64,000 nt of DNA, taken from Haloferula helveola (lineage in GTDB: Bacteria; Verrucomicrobiota; Verrucomicrobiia; Verrucomicrobiales; Akkermansiaceae). A program made the position numbers and the translations under genes. Below are positions 19,119-27,291 of the stretch, piece after piece (within the stretch, counting starts at the first letter, position 1; each line of letters opens with the position of its first letter). The notes beneath the pieces were generated by a model. That model made no database searches. It was not told the DNA's origin and saw only the letters and a list, made by a program, of their open reading frames with translations. The DNA is taken from the NCBI RefSeq assembly GCF_037076345.1, contig NZ_AP024702.1, forward strand, positions 5,518,001 through 5,582,000, read 5' to 3'.

Positions 19119-21617
19119 TCACTCGACCGGAACCTCGCCAAACTTGTCCTCATACGAGGTCACTGCCTCGTTCAGCCGGTCCAGAGCCGCCTGCAGGGTC
19201 TTCCCCTGCTTGCCGTTCTTCGGACGGGCCTCGAGGTCCGCGCGCATGCGTTTCATACTGGCGACAAAGGGACGGCCTTCCTCGCCCAGCAGGTCTGCCG
19301 CCTTCGCAAGCCCGATATTTCCCCACTTGGCACCGCTGATCGCCCAGCTCGCGGGAAGCTCCTCGAGCTCCGGGTAGATTCGCTCGATCGCCGGAAGCAG
19401 CGGCACCGCATGCTCGGGGCTCTTCTTCATGTCGACGTAGCGCAGGGTCTCGAAAATGTTGTTGAGGTCGATCGGCTGCTTGAATCCATCGCGCACCTTG
19501 ATCCGGTTCACCGACTCGGCCATGCCCTGCACGATCTCGTCGGAAAGCTCGGGATTCGAGGCGATCGCCTTCTTGAACAGATCCGTCGCACCCCACCGCC
19601 GGCTCGGCAGGTTGTCGTCGGCATCGTAGCTCGCCAGCATCGCGGGAAGCACTTTCCGGAACTCCTTGGTCTCCTTGATGAGCGGATGAAACACGGTGAA
19701 CGCCGCCGCCCGCAGCCACCACTCGGACTCGTTGAAATAAGGCAGCACCACATCCACCTGGTCGGCAATCGTATCGGCATCACAGCAACTCAGGGCCATC
19801 AGCGCCTGGCGCTTCTCCCACATCGCCGCCTTCGGATCCTTGAGGGGTTTGAGAATCTCGGGCAGGAAGTGCTTCTCGATCATCTCGGGAGTGATCTTCG
19901 ACTCGGTTTTTCCAATGCCCCACCCGATGGCACAGCTGATGGCGTCGAGTCCGGCGCAACGCATCCGCCCGTCCTCGTGCGCCAACGCCTTCTTGATGAC
20001 GGGAATCGCCTCCTCACCTTGAAAGCCGAGCGCATGCGATGCCCACTCGCGCACGGTCGGCGAGTAGTGATGCATCATCCGGGCATACCATTCGACCGGC
20101 ATCTGCTTCTTGCGCTTGTCATTGCGCTCCGCGCGTCCACCTCTCCCAAGCTCTTTGCCATCCTCGTCGTAAAGCGTTTTGAAGACCGCGGCGATCTCGT
20201 GCGGCTCCTCCTTGATCTCGACTCCGTCGATAAAATCGGTGCGAAGGAAATCATCCGACGGGAGCGACTTCTCAACCTCCGTCGGCTTGTGCGGAACGCT
20301 GAACTCCGTGCGTGGCTTGCCGCAGATCCGGAGATTCCGTCGGTAGGACGTGTAGGCCATGCCGATCAGGCCGGTCTGATACGTCGGAGCCTTCCCGATC
20401 GGCCCGTAACCGGGATACCAAGGAGTCCGGAATCCGCCGCCCGGCATCCGGGACAGCTCGAAATACCACATCAGCTTCCCCTTCTGGCGCCAGTAGGAGG
20501 TCTTGTGCTCGGCCGGCACCAACGCGTCGACGATGTTGCGCCACGTGATGTTGCCGAAGGTCGAACCGTGCCCCGTCTCGGAGTCGAAATAGGTGTCGGC
20601 CTCCGCCAGTGCGAGAAGTTGGGCACCAGCCTGGAATTTCTCATCGGGAAGCAAGGTGAGTGCCGACGCCAAACCACCGTTCTTGCCATTGGACGACCAC
20701 CACAGTTCGGGATGGTGATCCCCATAAGGCACACCGCCACGACCCGCGAACCGGAAGAAGAACCGAAGGGCGTCGTTGTACATCGTCTCGTCGACCGTCA
20801 CGCCGCACTCGCGCGCCAGGATCAGCGTGGTGAGCGCCTGATCCCCCGCGGCATTGAGCAGACCACCGGTCACATAACCCGGGCCACACTTGGTCACGCC
20901 ATGCCCCCAGCCGCCATAGTACTGGCCTTCCTGTAGTCGCTTGCACCGCGCTTCGAGCCCGGGAAGGACCCGCTTGTCACCGGTCGCCAGGTAATACTCA
21001 CCGAGAAGGATTCCGCTGTATCCGATGCCCCATGTGCTGCCCCCAACCGGCTTCCCGGCCAACTCGACAACATACTCTTCTACCGCCGGAAGATACTTCT
21101 CCTCGCCCGTCGAAAGCAGGAACAAGGCCTCGAGGTTCCCGGTAATCCCCCCATCCGCAGGACCACCCTGATCGAGAATGAAGGCAGCCGTCTCGTCGAC
21201 AATTCGCTGTGACTTGGCGCAGTCGACCGGATAGGTCGAACTATAACTCCCGATCGGCTCGAGTTGGATCGAAACCTTCCGCTCCCGGCCGTCGCGGCGA
21301 ACCGCGAACTCCATCTTGCCGTCCCGCCCCTCGGCCGCATTGATCGCGAACCCGAGCGGATGGCGGGGGTCCTGCACATCCAGTGTCTGACCATCGACCG
21401 AAAGCAGCAGGTCACCCTTTTCCAGCTTACCCTCCGACGGGGTACCCGCCGTCACTTGCGTCACCTGAAGGTCCCCTTCAAGAATCGCGGCGAAGATCCC
21501 GGTTACGCCAACCATGAACTCCTTGGTGTCCTCTCCGGCCGGAAGGGTGTTGGCGGAACCGGCCGAATGCGCGGCGAACCAGGCAAATGCAATGAGCAGA
21601 CGTTGCGGATGTTTCAT
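19119..21617 (-). CDS. DUF6288-type secreted protein with PDZ domain, alpha-toroid and HEAT-like repeats
   Basis: 832 residues. A signal peptide (about 1-22) is followed by a PDZ domain (about 35-110, GKLEKGDLLLSVDGQTL). Then comes a long helical part with repeated Gly/Trp/Tyr motifs (GGWGHGVTKCGPGYV, GHGSTFGNITW) reminiscent of terpenoid-cyclase-like alpha-toroids. The last ~300 residues contain HEAT-like repeats (REWASHALGFQGEEAIPVI). I recognise the layout as DUF6288, known mainly from Planctomycetota and Verrucomicrobiota, of unknown activity. The tandem operator at 21692-21720 lies 75-103 bases upstream, placing this gene under the divergent XylR-type regulator. It precedes the GH13 gene. 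Confidence 0.8.
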   Translation of the reverse strand: MKHPQRLLIAFAWFAAHSAGSANTLPAGEDTKEFMVGVTGIFAAILEGDLQVTQVTAGTPSEGKLEKGDLLLSVDGQTLDVQDPRHPLGFAINAAEGRDGKMEFAVRRDGRERKVSIQLEPIGSYSSTYPVDCAKSQRIVDETAAFILDQGGPADGGITGNLEALFLLSTGEEKYLPAVEEYVVELAGKPVGGSTWGIGYSGILLGEYYLATGDKRVLPGLEARCKRLQEGQYYGGWGHGVTKCGPGYVTGGLLNAAGDQALTTLILARECGVTVDETMYNDALRFFFRFAGRGGVPYGDHHPELWWSSNGKNGGLASALTLLPDEKFQAGAQLLALAEADTYFDSETGHGSTFGNITWRNIVDALVPAEHKTSYWRQKGKLMWYFELSRMPGGGFRTPWYPGYGPIGKAPTYQTGLIGMAYTSYRRNLRICGKPRTEFSVPHKPTEVEKSLPSDDFLRTDFIDGVEIKEEPHEIAAVFKTLYDEDGKELGRGGRAERNDKRKKQMPVEWYARMMHHYSPTVREWASHALGFQGEEAIPVIKKALAHEDGRMRCAGLDAISCAIGWGIGKTESKITPEMIEKHFLPEILKPLKDPKAAMWEKRQALMALSCCDADTIADQVDVVLPYFNESEWWLRAAAFTVFHPLIKETKEFRKVLPAMLASYDADDNLPSRRWGATDLFKKAIASNPELSDEIVQGMAESVNRIKVRDGFKQPIDLNNIFETLRYVDMKKSPEHAVPLLPAIERIYPELEELPASWAISGAKWGNIGLAKAADLLGEEGRPFVASMKRMRADLEARPKNGKQGKTLQAALDRLNEAVTSYEDKFGEVPVE

Positions 21618-21691
21618 GATGGGGTGATCGTCGATCGGATGTCTTGAATAGTTCGGATACGCGTCAGGAACGAGATCCTATTACCGGTTCA

Positions 21692-21720
21692 TTGCGCCAA
21701 TCCCTCCTCAATTTGCGCCA
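21692..21720 (-). promoter_or_regulatory. Tandem operator A (21-bp direct repeat), candidate XylR-type regulator site
   Basis: Written on the + strand, TTGCGCCA at 21692-21699 and again at 21713-21720, exactly 21 bases apart. The second box is preceded by T and followed by CCGCGAA, a pattern shared with the other three sites. It lies between the DUF6288 gene and the divergent regulator gene, and could control both. On the minus strand a weak -10-like TATCCG lies about 33-38 bases beyond the site towards the DUF6288 gene. Confidence 0.65.
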
Positions 21721-21861
21721 CCGCGAACCGACGAAGGCGTGGCTCTGCATTGAGCAGGTCCGAACACGACCCGAAACGGGGTGCTTTTCGAAATTCAGGC
21801 CACGGAAGGGCCCTTTCCGGTACCCCATCGATTCAGCTGATATCGTATTCCGCGCCAGAGA

Positions 21862-21889
21862 TTGACGCGCTTTACGGTGGTGTTAGACT
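21862..21889 (+). promoter_or_regulatory. Putative promoter of the XylR-type regulator
   Basis: TTGACG (21862-21867), 16-base spacer, TAGACT (21884-21889), then 7 bases to the ATG at 21897. No Shine-Dalgarno sequence is visible between, again implying a leaderless message. Operator A lies 142-170 bases further upstream. Confidence 0.5.
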
Positions 21890-21896
21890 GCCGCCG

Positions 21897-23102
21897 ATGC
21901 CCCCCAAACGCTCGCGTGCGAAGCGCTCGGCCACCAAGTGCCGGGTCGCAATCATCCTCGACCTCGACTGGCCTTACAAACGACAGATCGATGTCTACCA
22001 CGGCATTCTCGAGCAATGTGAGCGCTTCGGCTGGGATCCGATCCTCATCCCGCTTGCCGAAGGAATACCCACCGAGCACGAACCGTTTGAGAACCGAAAA
22101 GGCCTGCCCTTCGACGGCATCATCGCCCGTGCCACCAGTGAGTTGGCGGTCGAAGCGAAGAGCGCGGGCATCCCCTTGGTCAACGTGTGGATGAACTCCC
22201 CGGCCTACTCCGACGTGCCCACGGTCAGCGTCGAACTCGAGGCGACCGCACGCCGCGCCGCGAGGCACCTCGTCGCCCGGGGTCTTCGGAACCTTGCGTA
22301 TCTCGGAGCAAGGAGACTGCGGGACTGCCGGTTCGAATACGCGGGCATGCGGTCGGCCGCCAAAGAAAACGGCTGCTCGATCTCGCGTCTGCTCATCGAC
22401 CACAACTACAACCGGACCCAAACCCGGTGGGAGCAGTATCAGGCGGAGTTGCACCAGTGGATCGACCGCCTCGAGGTTCCCTTCGGTGTCTTCGCCTACA
22501 ATGACCTCCAGGCCCGCTACATCATCGAAGCCTGTCGACGGAAAGGCCTCCGCGTTCCGGAGGACGTCGCGGTCATCGGATGCGGCAACGAGCTTCCACT
22601 ATGCCTCCAGCCATCTCCCACAATCACCAGTATGGAACACGGGTTCTTCCATGTCGGGGTGCGGAGTGTTGAGATCCTCGCCGAGCTGATGGATGGCGCG
22701 AAGCCCCCCTCGGAGCCTCTGCTTCTCGAGAATACCATCCAGCTTATCGCCCGACAGAGCACCGATTCCTTCGCCGTCGACGACCCGCTGGTCTCCACCG
22801 CCCTCCGCTACATCTCGGAGAACTGCCACAAGCCGATCAATGTGGCGGATGTCGTCAACCACGTCCCGGCGTCGCGCCGCTCGCTCGAGCGTCGCTTCAC
22901 CGAAGTCCTGAACCGCTCGATCGCCGCCGAACTCTGCCGGCTTCGGGTCCGCCGTCTTGAGCGACTGCTGATCGACTCGGACGAGCCGCTCGCGATGCTG
23001 GCCGACTCATGCGGCTTCCTCGACACCGAGCAGATGCGCCGCAACTTCCACCGCCTCCACGGCGTCACACCATCGGAGTATCGGAAGAAGCTAAAATCCT
23101 GA
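21897..23102 (+). CDS. XylR-type AraC-family transcriptional regulator with LacI-like sensor domain
   Basis: 401 residues. The N-terminal ~270 residues form a periplasmic-binding-protein/LacI-like sensor (RVAIILDLDWPYKRQIDVYHGI, FDGIIARA, RAARHLVARGLRNLAYLG, GVFAYNDLQARYIIEACRRKGLRVPEDVAVIG). The C-terminal ~105 residues are an AraC-type double helix-turn-helix (NVADVVNHVPASRRSLERRF and the PxSEYRKKL end). This architecture is that of E. coli XylR, which binds a sugar and activates from tandem half-sites. Start chosen at 21897 (MPPKRSRAKRS) because the longer open frame upstream would overlap the promoter. Its local targets are probably the four tandem operators in this region; the ligand is unknown. 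Confidence 0.93.
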   Translation: MPPKRSRAKRSATKCRVAIILDLDWPYKRQIDVYHGILEQCERFGWDPILIPLAEGIPTEHEPFENRKGLPFDGIIARATSELAVEAKSAGIPLVNVWMNSPAYSDVPTVSVELEATARRAARHLVARGLRNLAYLGARRLRDCRFEYAGMRSAAKENGCSISRLLIDHNYNRTQTRWEQYQAELHQWIDRLEVPFGVFAYNDLQARYIIEACRRKGLRVPEDVAVIGCGNELPLCLQPSPTITSMEHGFFHVGVRSVEILAELMDGAKPPSEPLLLENTIQLIARQSTDSFAVDDPLVSTALRYISENCHKPINVADVVNHVPASRRSLERRFTEVLNRSIAAELCRLRVRRLERLLIDSDEPLAMLADSCGFLDTEQMRRNFHRLHGVTPSEYRKKLKS

Positions 23103-23109
23103 GCGGACT

Positions 23110-23133
23110 GCGACCGGGTTCAAACCCCGTCGC
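23110..23133. terminator. Hairpin between the convergent regulator and esterase genes
   Basis: GCGAC-C-GGG (23110-23118) pairs with CCC-C-GTCGC (23125-23133) around a TTCAAA loop, with one C-C mismatch. It lies just after the regulator stop codon and before the stop of the convergent esterase gene. No T-tract follows, so termination strength is uncertain. Confidence 0.4.
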
Positions 23134-23163
23134 ATTACCCACCAGTCCCAACAGAGATCCGGA

Positions 23164-24282
23164 TCACTTCTTGGTGAGCGGGACCATCGCCTCACCAAAG
23201 GCCACCCCCTTGAGGAAGTAGGTCTTGCCCGAGCCGAGATAATGGTAAGGCCGGTCGTTTCCAACCGTCTGCCACTTGGCCATGCCTTCCTCGCCTTTCT
23301 TCCAAAGCCCTTCCTGGAAATACTTCAGGGCAACCTTGTCCTGAAACTCCGCAGTCGGGACGAACACGACGGTTCCCTTGAACTCAGGAAGCTTCGCGAC
23401 ATTCTCCTGAGCCTCCTGAAATGCACCGCGACCTTCGACGCCGCCCGTGCTCAGCTCCCCGATGACCACCGGTAGCTCGGGAGCGTCGAGATCCTTGCGC
23501 AGGTCCTCAATCAGCATCCCCATCCACTTGGTGTAATCATCGAAGCCGTTCTCCTTGTAGTAGGCTCCGACCATGTCGTTGAAGCCCTGGTGCCAGACGA
23601 AGCCGGCCAACTCGGGCTTGTAGCCCTTGAGTTCGGGGAACTTGTTTTCGTAATCCCCCAACTCTTCCTTCACGTGCTCGACCATCTTCCGATAGTACTC
23701 GCCGAAGGAGCCTTTGAGCTCCTCGAAGGTTGGCACCGGTTTCGGGGCCCGTGTCTTCTTGCCCTCTTTCTCCTTCTTCTTGTTCGCCTCGACGGTCGCG
23801 TCGTGCTTCTCCTGCATCTCGGCGATCATCTGCCGAATCTCCTCGTCGCTCGGCAGCGCGCTCGGCGGACGGAAGGGCTGATGGACACTCTTGCCGCCCC
23901 ACGCGGTCTTGATGATCAGCACCGGCTCGTCATAGGCCTCGCCCACCGCATGACCGAATCCAAACTCCGGGCCGATCGAGTTCTCGCCTTTCGTCCCGTA
24001 GTCGACGGTGAGCGGACCATGCTTCGCACCGCCACTCTTGCTCGGGTAGGTGATGAAAACGTCATCCCGTTTCGCCCAGCCGTCGCCGTCCTTAACGATG
24101 CCATACCAGGGCTTGATTTGGGGATCGTCCTTATAGGTGTCCAGGTGCGTAGGGAGGCCCTTGCCTTCCATGTTCGACTGACCCGCAAGGATGAAGACCT
24201 TGAAGACCTTCTCCACGGCAGACAGCGGAATTGTCAGGGCTGAAAACGCGACAATCGCGGTGAGTTTGGGGATGTGTTTCAT
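23164..24282 (-). CDS. Secreted SASA-domain carbohydrate esterase (sialate O-acetylesterase-like)
   Basis: 372 residues. A signal peptide (about 1-23) leads directly into the SGNH-like SASA/DUF303 esterase domain: nucleophile motif FILAGQSNMEG (Ser36), ENSIGPEFGFGH (block with Gly), LIIKTAWGGKSV and VWHQGFND (the Gln/Asn block). Lys/Glu-rich insertion near 165-185. The family removes acetyl groups from sialic acids, xylan or other glycans. It is the last gene of a three-gene run (23164-30948) with gaps of 42 and 36 bases, and is the shortest, having only the catalytic domain. The substrate is not readable from sequence. Confidence 0.88.
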   Translation of the reverse strand: MKHIPKLTAIVAFSALTIPLSAVEKVFKVFILAGQSNMEGKGLPTHLDTYKDDPQIKPWYGIVKDGDGWAKRDDVFITYPSKSGGAKHGPLTVDYGTKGENSIGPEFGFGHAVGEAYDEPVLIIKTAWGGKSVHQPFRPPSALPSDEEIRQMIAEMQEKHDATVEANKKKEKEGKKTRAPKPVPTFEELKGSFGEYYRKMVEHVKEELGDYENKFPELKGYKPELAGFVWHQGFNDMVGAYYKENGFDDYTKWMGMLIEDLRKDLDAPELPVVIGELSTGGVEGRGAFQEAQENVAKLPEFKGTVVFVPTAEFQDKVALKYFQEGLWKKGEEGMAKWQTVGNDRPYHYLGSGKTYFLKGVAFGEAMVPLTKK

Positions 24283-24324
24283 ATTGGGGTAAAAATCGGT
24301 TTCGAGGGTAACGTGACCGGACTC

Positions 24325-27255
24325 CTAGTCCTGTCCCATCAGGCGACCGAAGAGCCGGCCGCCGATCGCATTTCCTGCCGACGGGATGGTTGCCACCACA
24401 TCATTCTTGGTAGAGTCGCCGGCATTCTCGGTGACCGTGAACGCGATATCTCCGACAACCCCGCTCGCGGCTGGCACGGCCACGCTGGCCCATGGATCAC
24501 CAACTCCAAGATCACCGCTGTGTTCGACACTAAGAACCGCCGGGGCGCTGTTCACTGCCTTGAGCATGGTGAAACTGATCTGCAGGCCGCCACTGCCGTC
24601 CTCGCTCGGCACCGGAAGCAGCGCGGTCGCATCGTCAGCCGGAGTGGCAGCACCAAGCAGGAAGGCAACACCATCCTCAATCCCGTCGCCATTGGCATCA
24701 CCTTCGAAGGTCACGCCGCTCGTGACTCCGCTTGTCGCCCACATATCGAAGGGCGATCCACCTCCGATGAAGTCTCCCGGACTCAGTGTGCCCCCAGCGA
24801 TGGCGGCGATATCCGAATCGCTGACGATTCCGGCGAAGAGCGCCACATCGTCCAACTGACCGGTGAAGTCACGGGTGCCATTGCCTGTCGCCGGACCGCC
24901 GATGGTCAACCGCCCCGCCGTGTTGCCGATGGTGAAGCCATCCCACTGGGAGTCCATGTTCGCGAGGCCTACGGAACTGCCGTCGACGAAAGTCTGGGCA
25001 TAGGCGCCACCGTCGCCGGGACTGCCGGCGTTGGAATTGACAATCGCCACATGGCGCCAGACCGCTGACTCTCCCTGATCTTGCCGCGCAAGAGCATTGG
25101 TCGCATCGGGGGTGAACCAGTTCCCGAAACCCGCGGGCTTGTTCTGGATCCGGAGGTCGAGCTTGTCCCCATTCGTCCCGCTGTTGCCAAATCCCTCCAC
25201 CTGCCAGTAAGGATTGCCACTGGAACCCGTGTTCGTCGACATCAGGCGCGTGTTGTTGTTCTCCTGGTCGATGTCCGCCGCCTTGATCCAGAACATGATG
25301 GTGTAGGCCATCGGGTCGGGGCCGAGGTCCGTGGTGTAGCTGGCTGTGGAAAGAGTATAGCTCCCATCGAACGAGATCGACTGGGTTCCGGCAAACGCAC
25401 CCGGAGTGTCGCTGGAAAAAACGGCACTGGCCTGACCTCCCGAAAGATCGTCCGCGAAATCACCCGCAGGATCATCAAAACGGTCGCCGCCGGCACCCTC
25501 GAAGTCGTAGTAGGCCGTGAGCTCAGGCACATCCCGCATGGTGGTGAACGATCCCGCTTCCGACCAGTCGTCGCCGGTCGAGTTGGTCGCAAAGAAACGG
25601 AAACTGTATCCGGTGTTCGGACTCAGCCCGGTAATGGTATGCGCGATCACATCATCCTTCAGCGATCCCGGGAATGATTGGGAACCCCCACCCGGAGCAC
25701 TGGTCCAGCCGCCGATGCTCGCAACCCCCTGATCGGTCTCGGCCCAAACAAGAGTGACGTCAGCGTCGGCCAACAAGAGCTCGCACTCGACCGAAGCGCC
25801 ATCGCTCGTCACCCCAGCCGTCATCGGGTCACCGAGGGCGGGCACCGGGAACTCCAGAGGCGTGGTGAACGAGTTCGGGGCGGACCAGAAATCCGTCGCA
25901 TGGATCCGGAAGTGGTAGGTGGTGTCCTCCAGCAAGTCGAAGAGCGTGGTCACGATGACACCCGCGGACTGCGCCCCGAGTGAAACGGAGTCATCCCAAC
26001 CGACCGACGTCGGTCCCGCATCCGTGGTGCCGTAGTAAACTGTTACGGTGTCCGCGAACTCGTTGATCGAGCAAGAAACGTCGGCCTCGTCAAACGCCAC
26101 GAAATCGACGGTCGGCCGCTCGACCCAGAAGTCCGTTGCGTCGAGATAGTTGTTGTCGAGGACCGCCCCTCCAGCCAGCCAGCCCATCTCCAGAAAGTTC
26201 TCCGCACGCGCGTGGAAGTGGAATCCGTAGTCCGTCGTGAAGGGGTTTCCCGACTCATTGTCGCCCCAATCGACCGAACCGGGGTTTCCGTTGATCATGT
26301 TCTCCGTTTCGTGGAACACGGCGGAACCCGGAATCTCCGCATTGACCGTCGCGACCGCGTTGACACGGGCCGTATTCAGTCCGGCATCCTGATCGGAGGA
26401 CTCAAGGATGATGAAAGGCAAATCGGCCGGAATTCGCCCGTCGGACGAGCGGATGTCGTGGATCAGATCCACGAGATTGTCCTCATACTCCGGGATGAAG
26501 GCTCCACTGTTCTCGACCTTCTCATTGAAACCCTGGATCCAGACAAAACCGCAGATCTCGTAAGCGGTCGCGTTGCCGAATCGGGGATCCTCACCCGGGT
26601 TGATCGAGTTGTTCAGCACACCGTCGTCCAGCAGATCGGCATCGAGATCATCGAGGAACGCGTCGAACAGATTGACGGTCGTCGTGTAGTTCGGACCCAC
26701 CACGCCGCCACGGGCGGCAACCGCGGATGGCGGCCTCCAGTCTTCGGCGAGCGTCGTGCCGCCCTTGTCGGACTTGAATAGAACCACCGGATCCGTGGTC
26801 GCGTCTCCGACCCGGATTCCCATTCCGAGTTCCGCACCGAACATCGATCCAAGGTTCACATTGACGCCGAAACCGGGCCCAAGCGGCCCGAAGCCTGTGA
26901 AGTTGTCGGCCGGGTCGGTGGTCGGCGCCACGGTCTTCACGCTGCCGTTGCTCGAGTCGTAGTGAACGCACCAGGCGTCCGCGCGGGGACTCGTCCAACT
27001 AGGGTCGATGCTCGCCTTGAAGGTGTGCGGCATGGCACCCAGATAAGTCGTCGCTGCGGTGGTGCCGCTTAGCAAGAACTCCAGAGTGGGGATGTTGAAG
27101 CTGGCCGTGCTGGTGTTGTCGTAGGTGTAGGCCTGGCCTTCCATGTTCGATTGCCCGCCGAGCAGGAAGACCTTGAGCGTGCCCTGTCCGGCTGCGGGGC
27201 GAGCCGCGAGAAGCACAAGCAGAGAGACAAAAACGGAGCTGGGAACGAATCGCAT
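24325..27255 (-). CDS. Large secreted SASA-domain esterase with Fn3-like, LamG and C-terminal module
   Basis: 976 residues. Signal peptide (about 1-22, ending AAAG-like ARPAAG), SASA esterase domain (about 27-365) with Ser36 in LLGGQSNMEG, GFGVNVNLGSMFGAELGMG, LFKSDKGGTTLAEDWRPPS and FVWIQGFNE. Then two fibronectin-III-like domains (about 375-590), a LamG/concanavalin-like domain (about 595-830, AYYDFEGAGG, GQLDDVALFAG) and a terminal module of about 140 residues (MWATSGVTSG, DANGDGIEDGVAFLLGAATP, FTVTENAGD, FGRLMG). The terminal module is nearly the same as in the next gene upstream, so the two are duplicates. Expected location is the cell surface or outside. Confidence 0.88.
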   Translation of the reverse strand: MRFVPSSVFVSLLVLLAARPAAGQGTLKVFLLGGQSNMEGQAYTYDNTSTASFNIPTLEFLLSGTTAATTYLGAMPHTFKASIDPSWTSPRADAWCVHYDSSNGSVKTVAPTTDPADNFTGFGPLGPGFGVNVNLGSMFGAELGMGIRVGDATTDPVVLFKSDKGGTTLAEDWRPPSAVAARGGVVGPNYTTTVNLFDAFLDDLDADLLDDGVLNNSINPGEDPRFGNATAYEICGFVWIQGFNEKVENSGAFIPEYEDNLVDLIHDIRSSDGRIPADLPFIILESSDQDAGLNTARVNAVATVNAEIPGSAVFHETENMINGNPGSVDWGDNESGNPFTTDYGFHFHARAENFLEMGWLAGGAVLDNNYLDATDFWVERPTVDFVAFDEADVSCSINEFADTVTVYYGTTDAGPTSVGWDDSVSLGAQSAGVIVTTLFDLLEDTTYHFRIHATDFWSAPNSFTTPLEFPVPALGDPMTAGVTSDGASVECELLLADADVTLVWAETDQGVASIGGWTSAPGGGSQSFPGSLKDDVIAHTITGLSPNTGYSFRFFATNSTGDDWSEAGSFTTMRDVPELTAYYDFEGAGGDRFDDPAGDFADDLSGGQASAVFSSDTPGAFAGTQSISFDGSYTLSTASYTTDLGPDPMAYTIMFWIKAADIDQENNNTRLMSTNTGSSGNPYWQVEGFGNSGTNGDKLDLRIQNKPAGFGNWFTPDATNALARQDQGESAVWRHVAIVNSNAGSPGDGGAYAQTFVDGSSVGLANMDSQWDGFTIGNTAGRLTIGGPATGNGTRDFTGQLDDVALFAGIVSDSDIAAIAGGTLSPGDFIGGGSPFDMWATSGVTSGVTFEGDANGDGIEDGVAFLLGAATPADDATALLPVPSEDGSGGLQISFTMLKAVNSAPAVLSVEHSGDLGVGDPWASVAVPAASGVVGDIAFTVTENAGDSTKNDVVATIPSAGNAIGGRLFGRLMGQD

Positions 27256-27291
27256 AAGGTGAAGTTCTACGTGATGGATCAGGAATTCAGT

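Noticed and set aside
20535..20560. TTGCGCCA inside the DUF6288 gene
   Set aside because: No second box 21 bases away (the nearest TTGC lies 15 bases on) and the location is intragenic.
17868..20936. Plus-strand open frame of 1022 codons
   Set aside because: It is the antisense of the GH13 and DUF6288 genes, which have clear family motifs and signal peptide; the plus-strand product is His/Arg/Leu-rich without any motif.
23105..23146. tRNA 3'-half-like sequence with GGGTTCAAACCCC and ACCCACCA after the regulator gene
   Set aside because: The T-arm look comes from a simple hairpin (23110-23133), there is a mismatch at the base of the stem and no upstream D or anticodon arm; it does not match the two tRNAs in the window.
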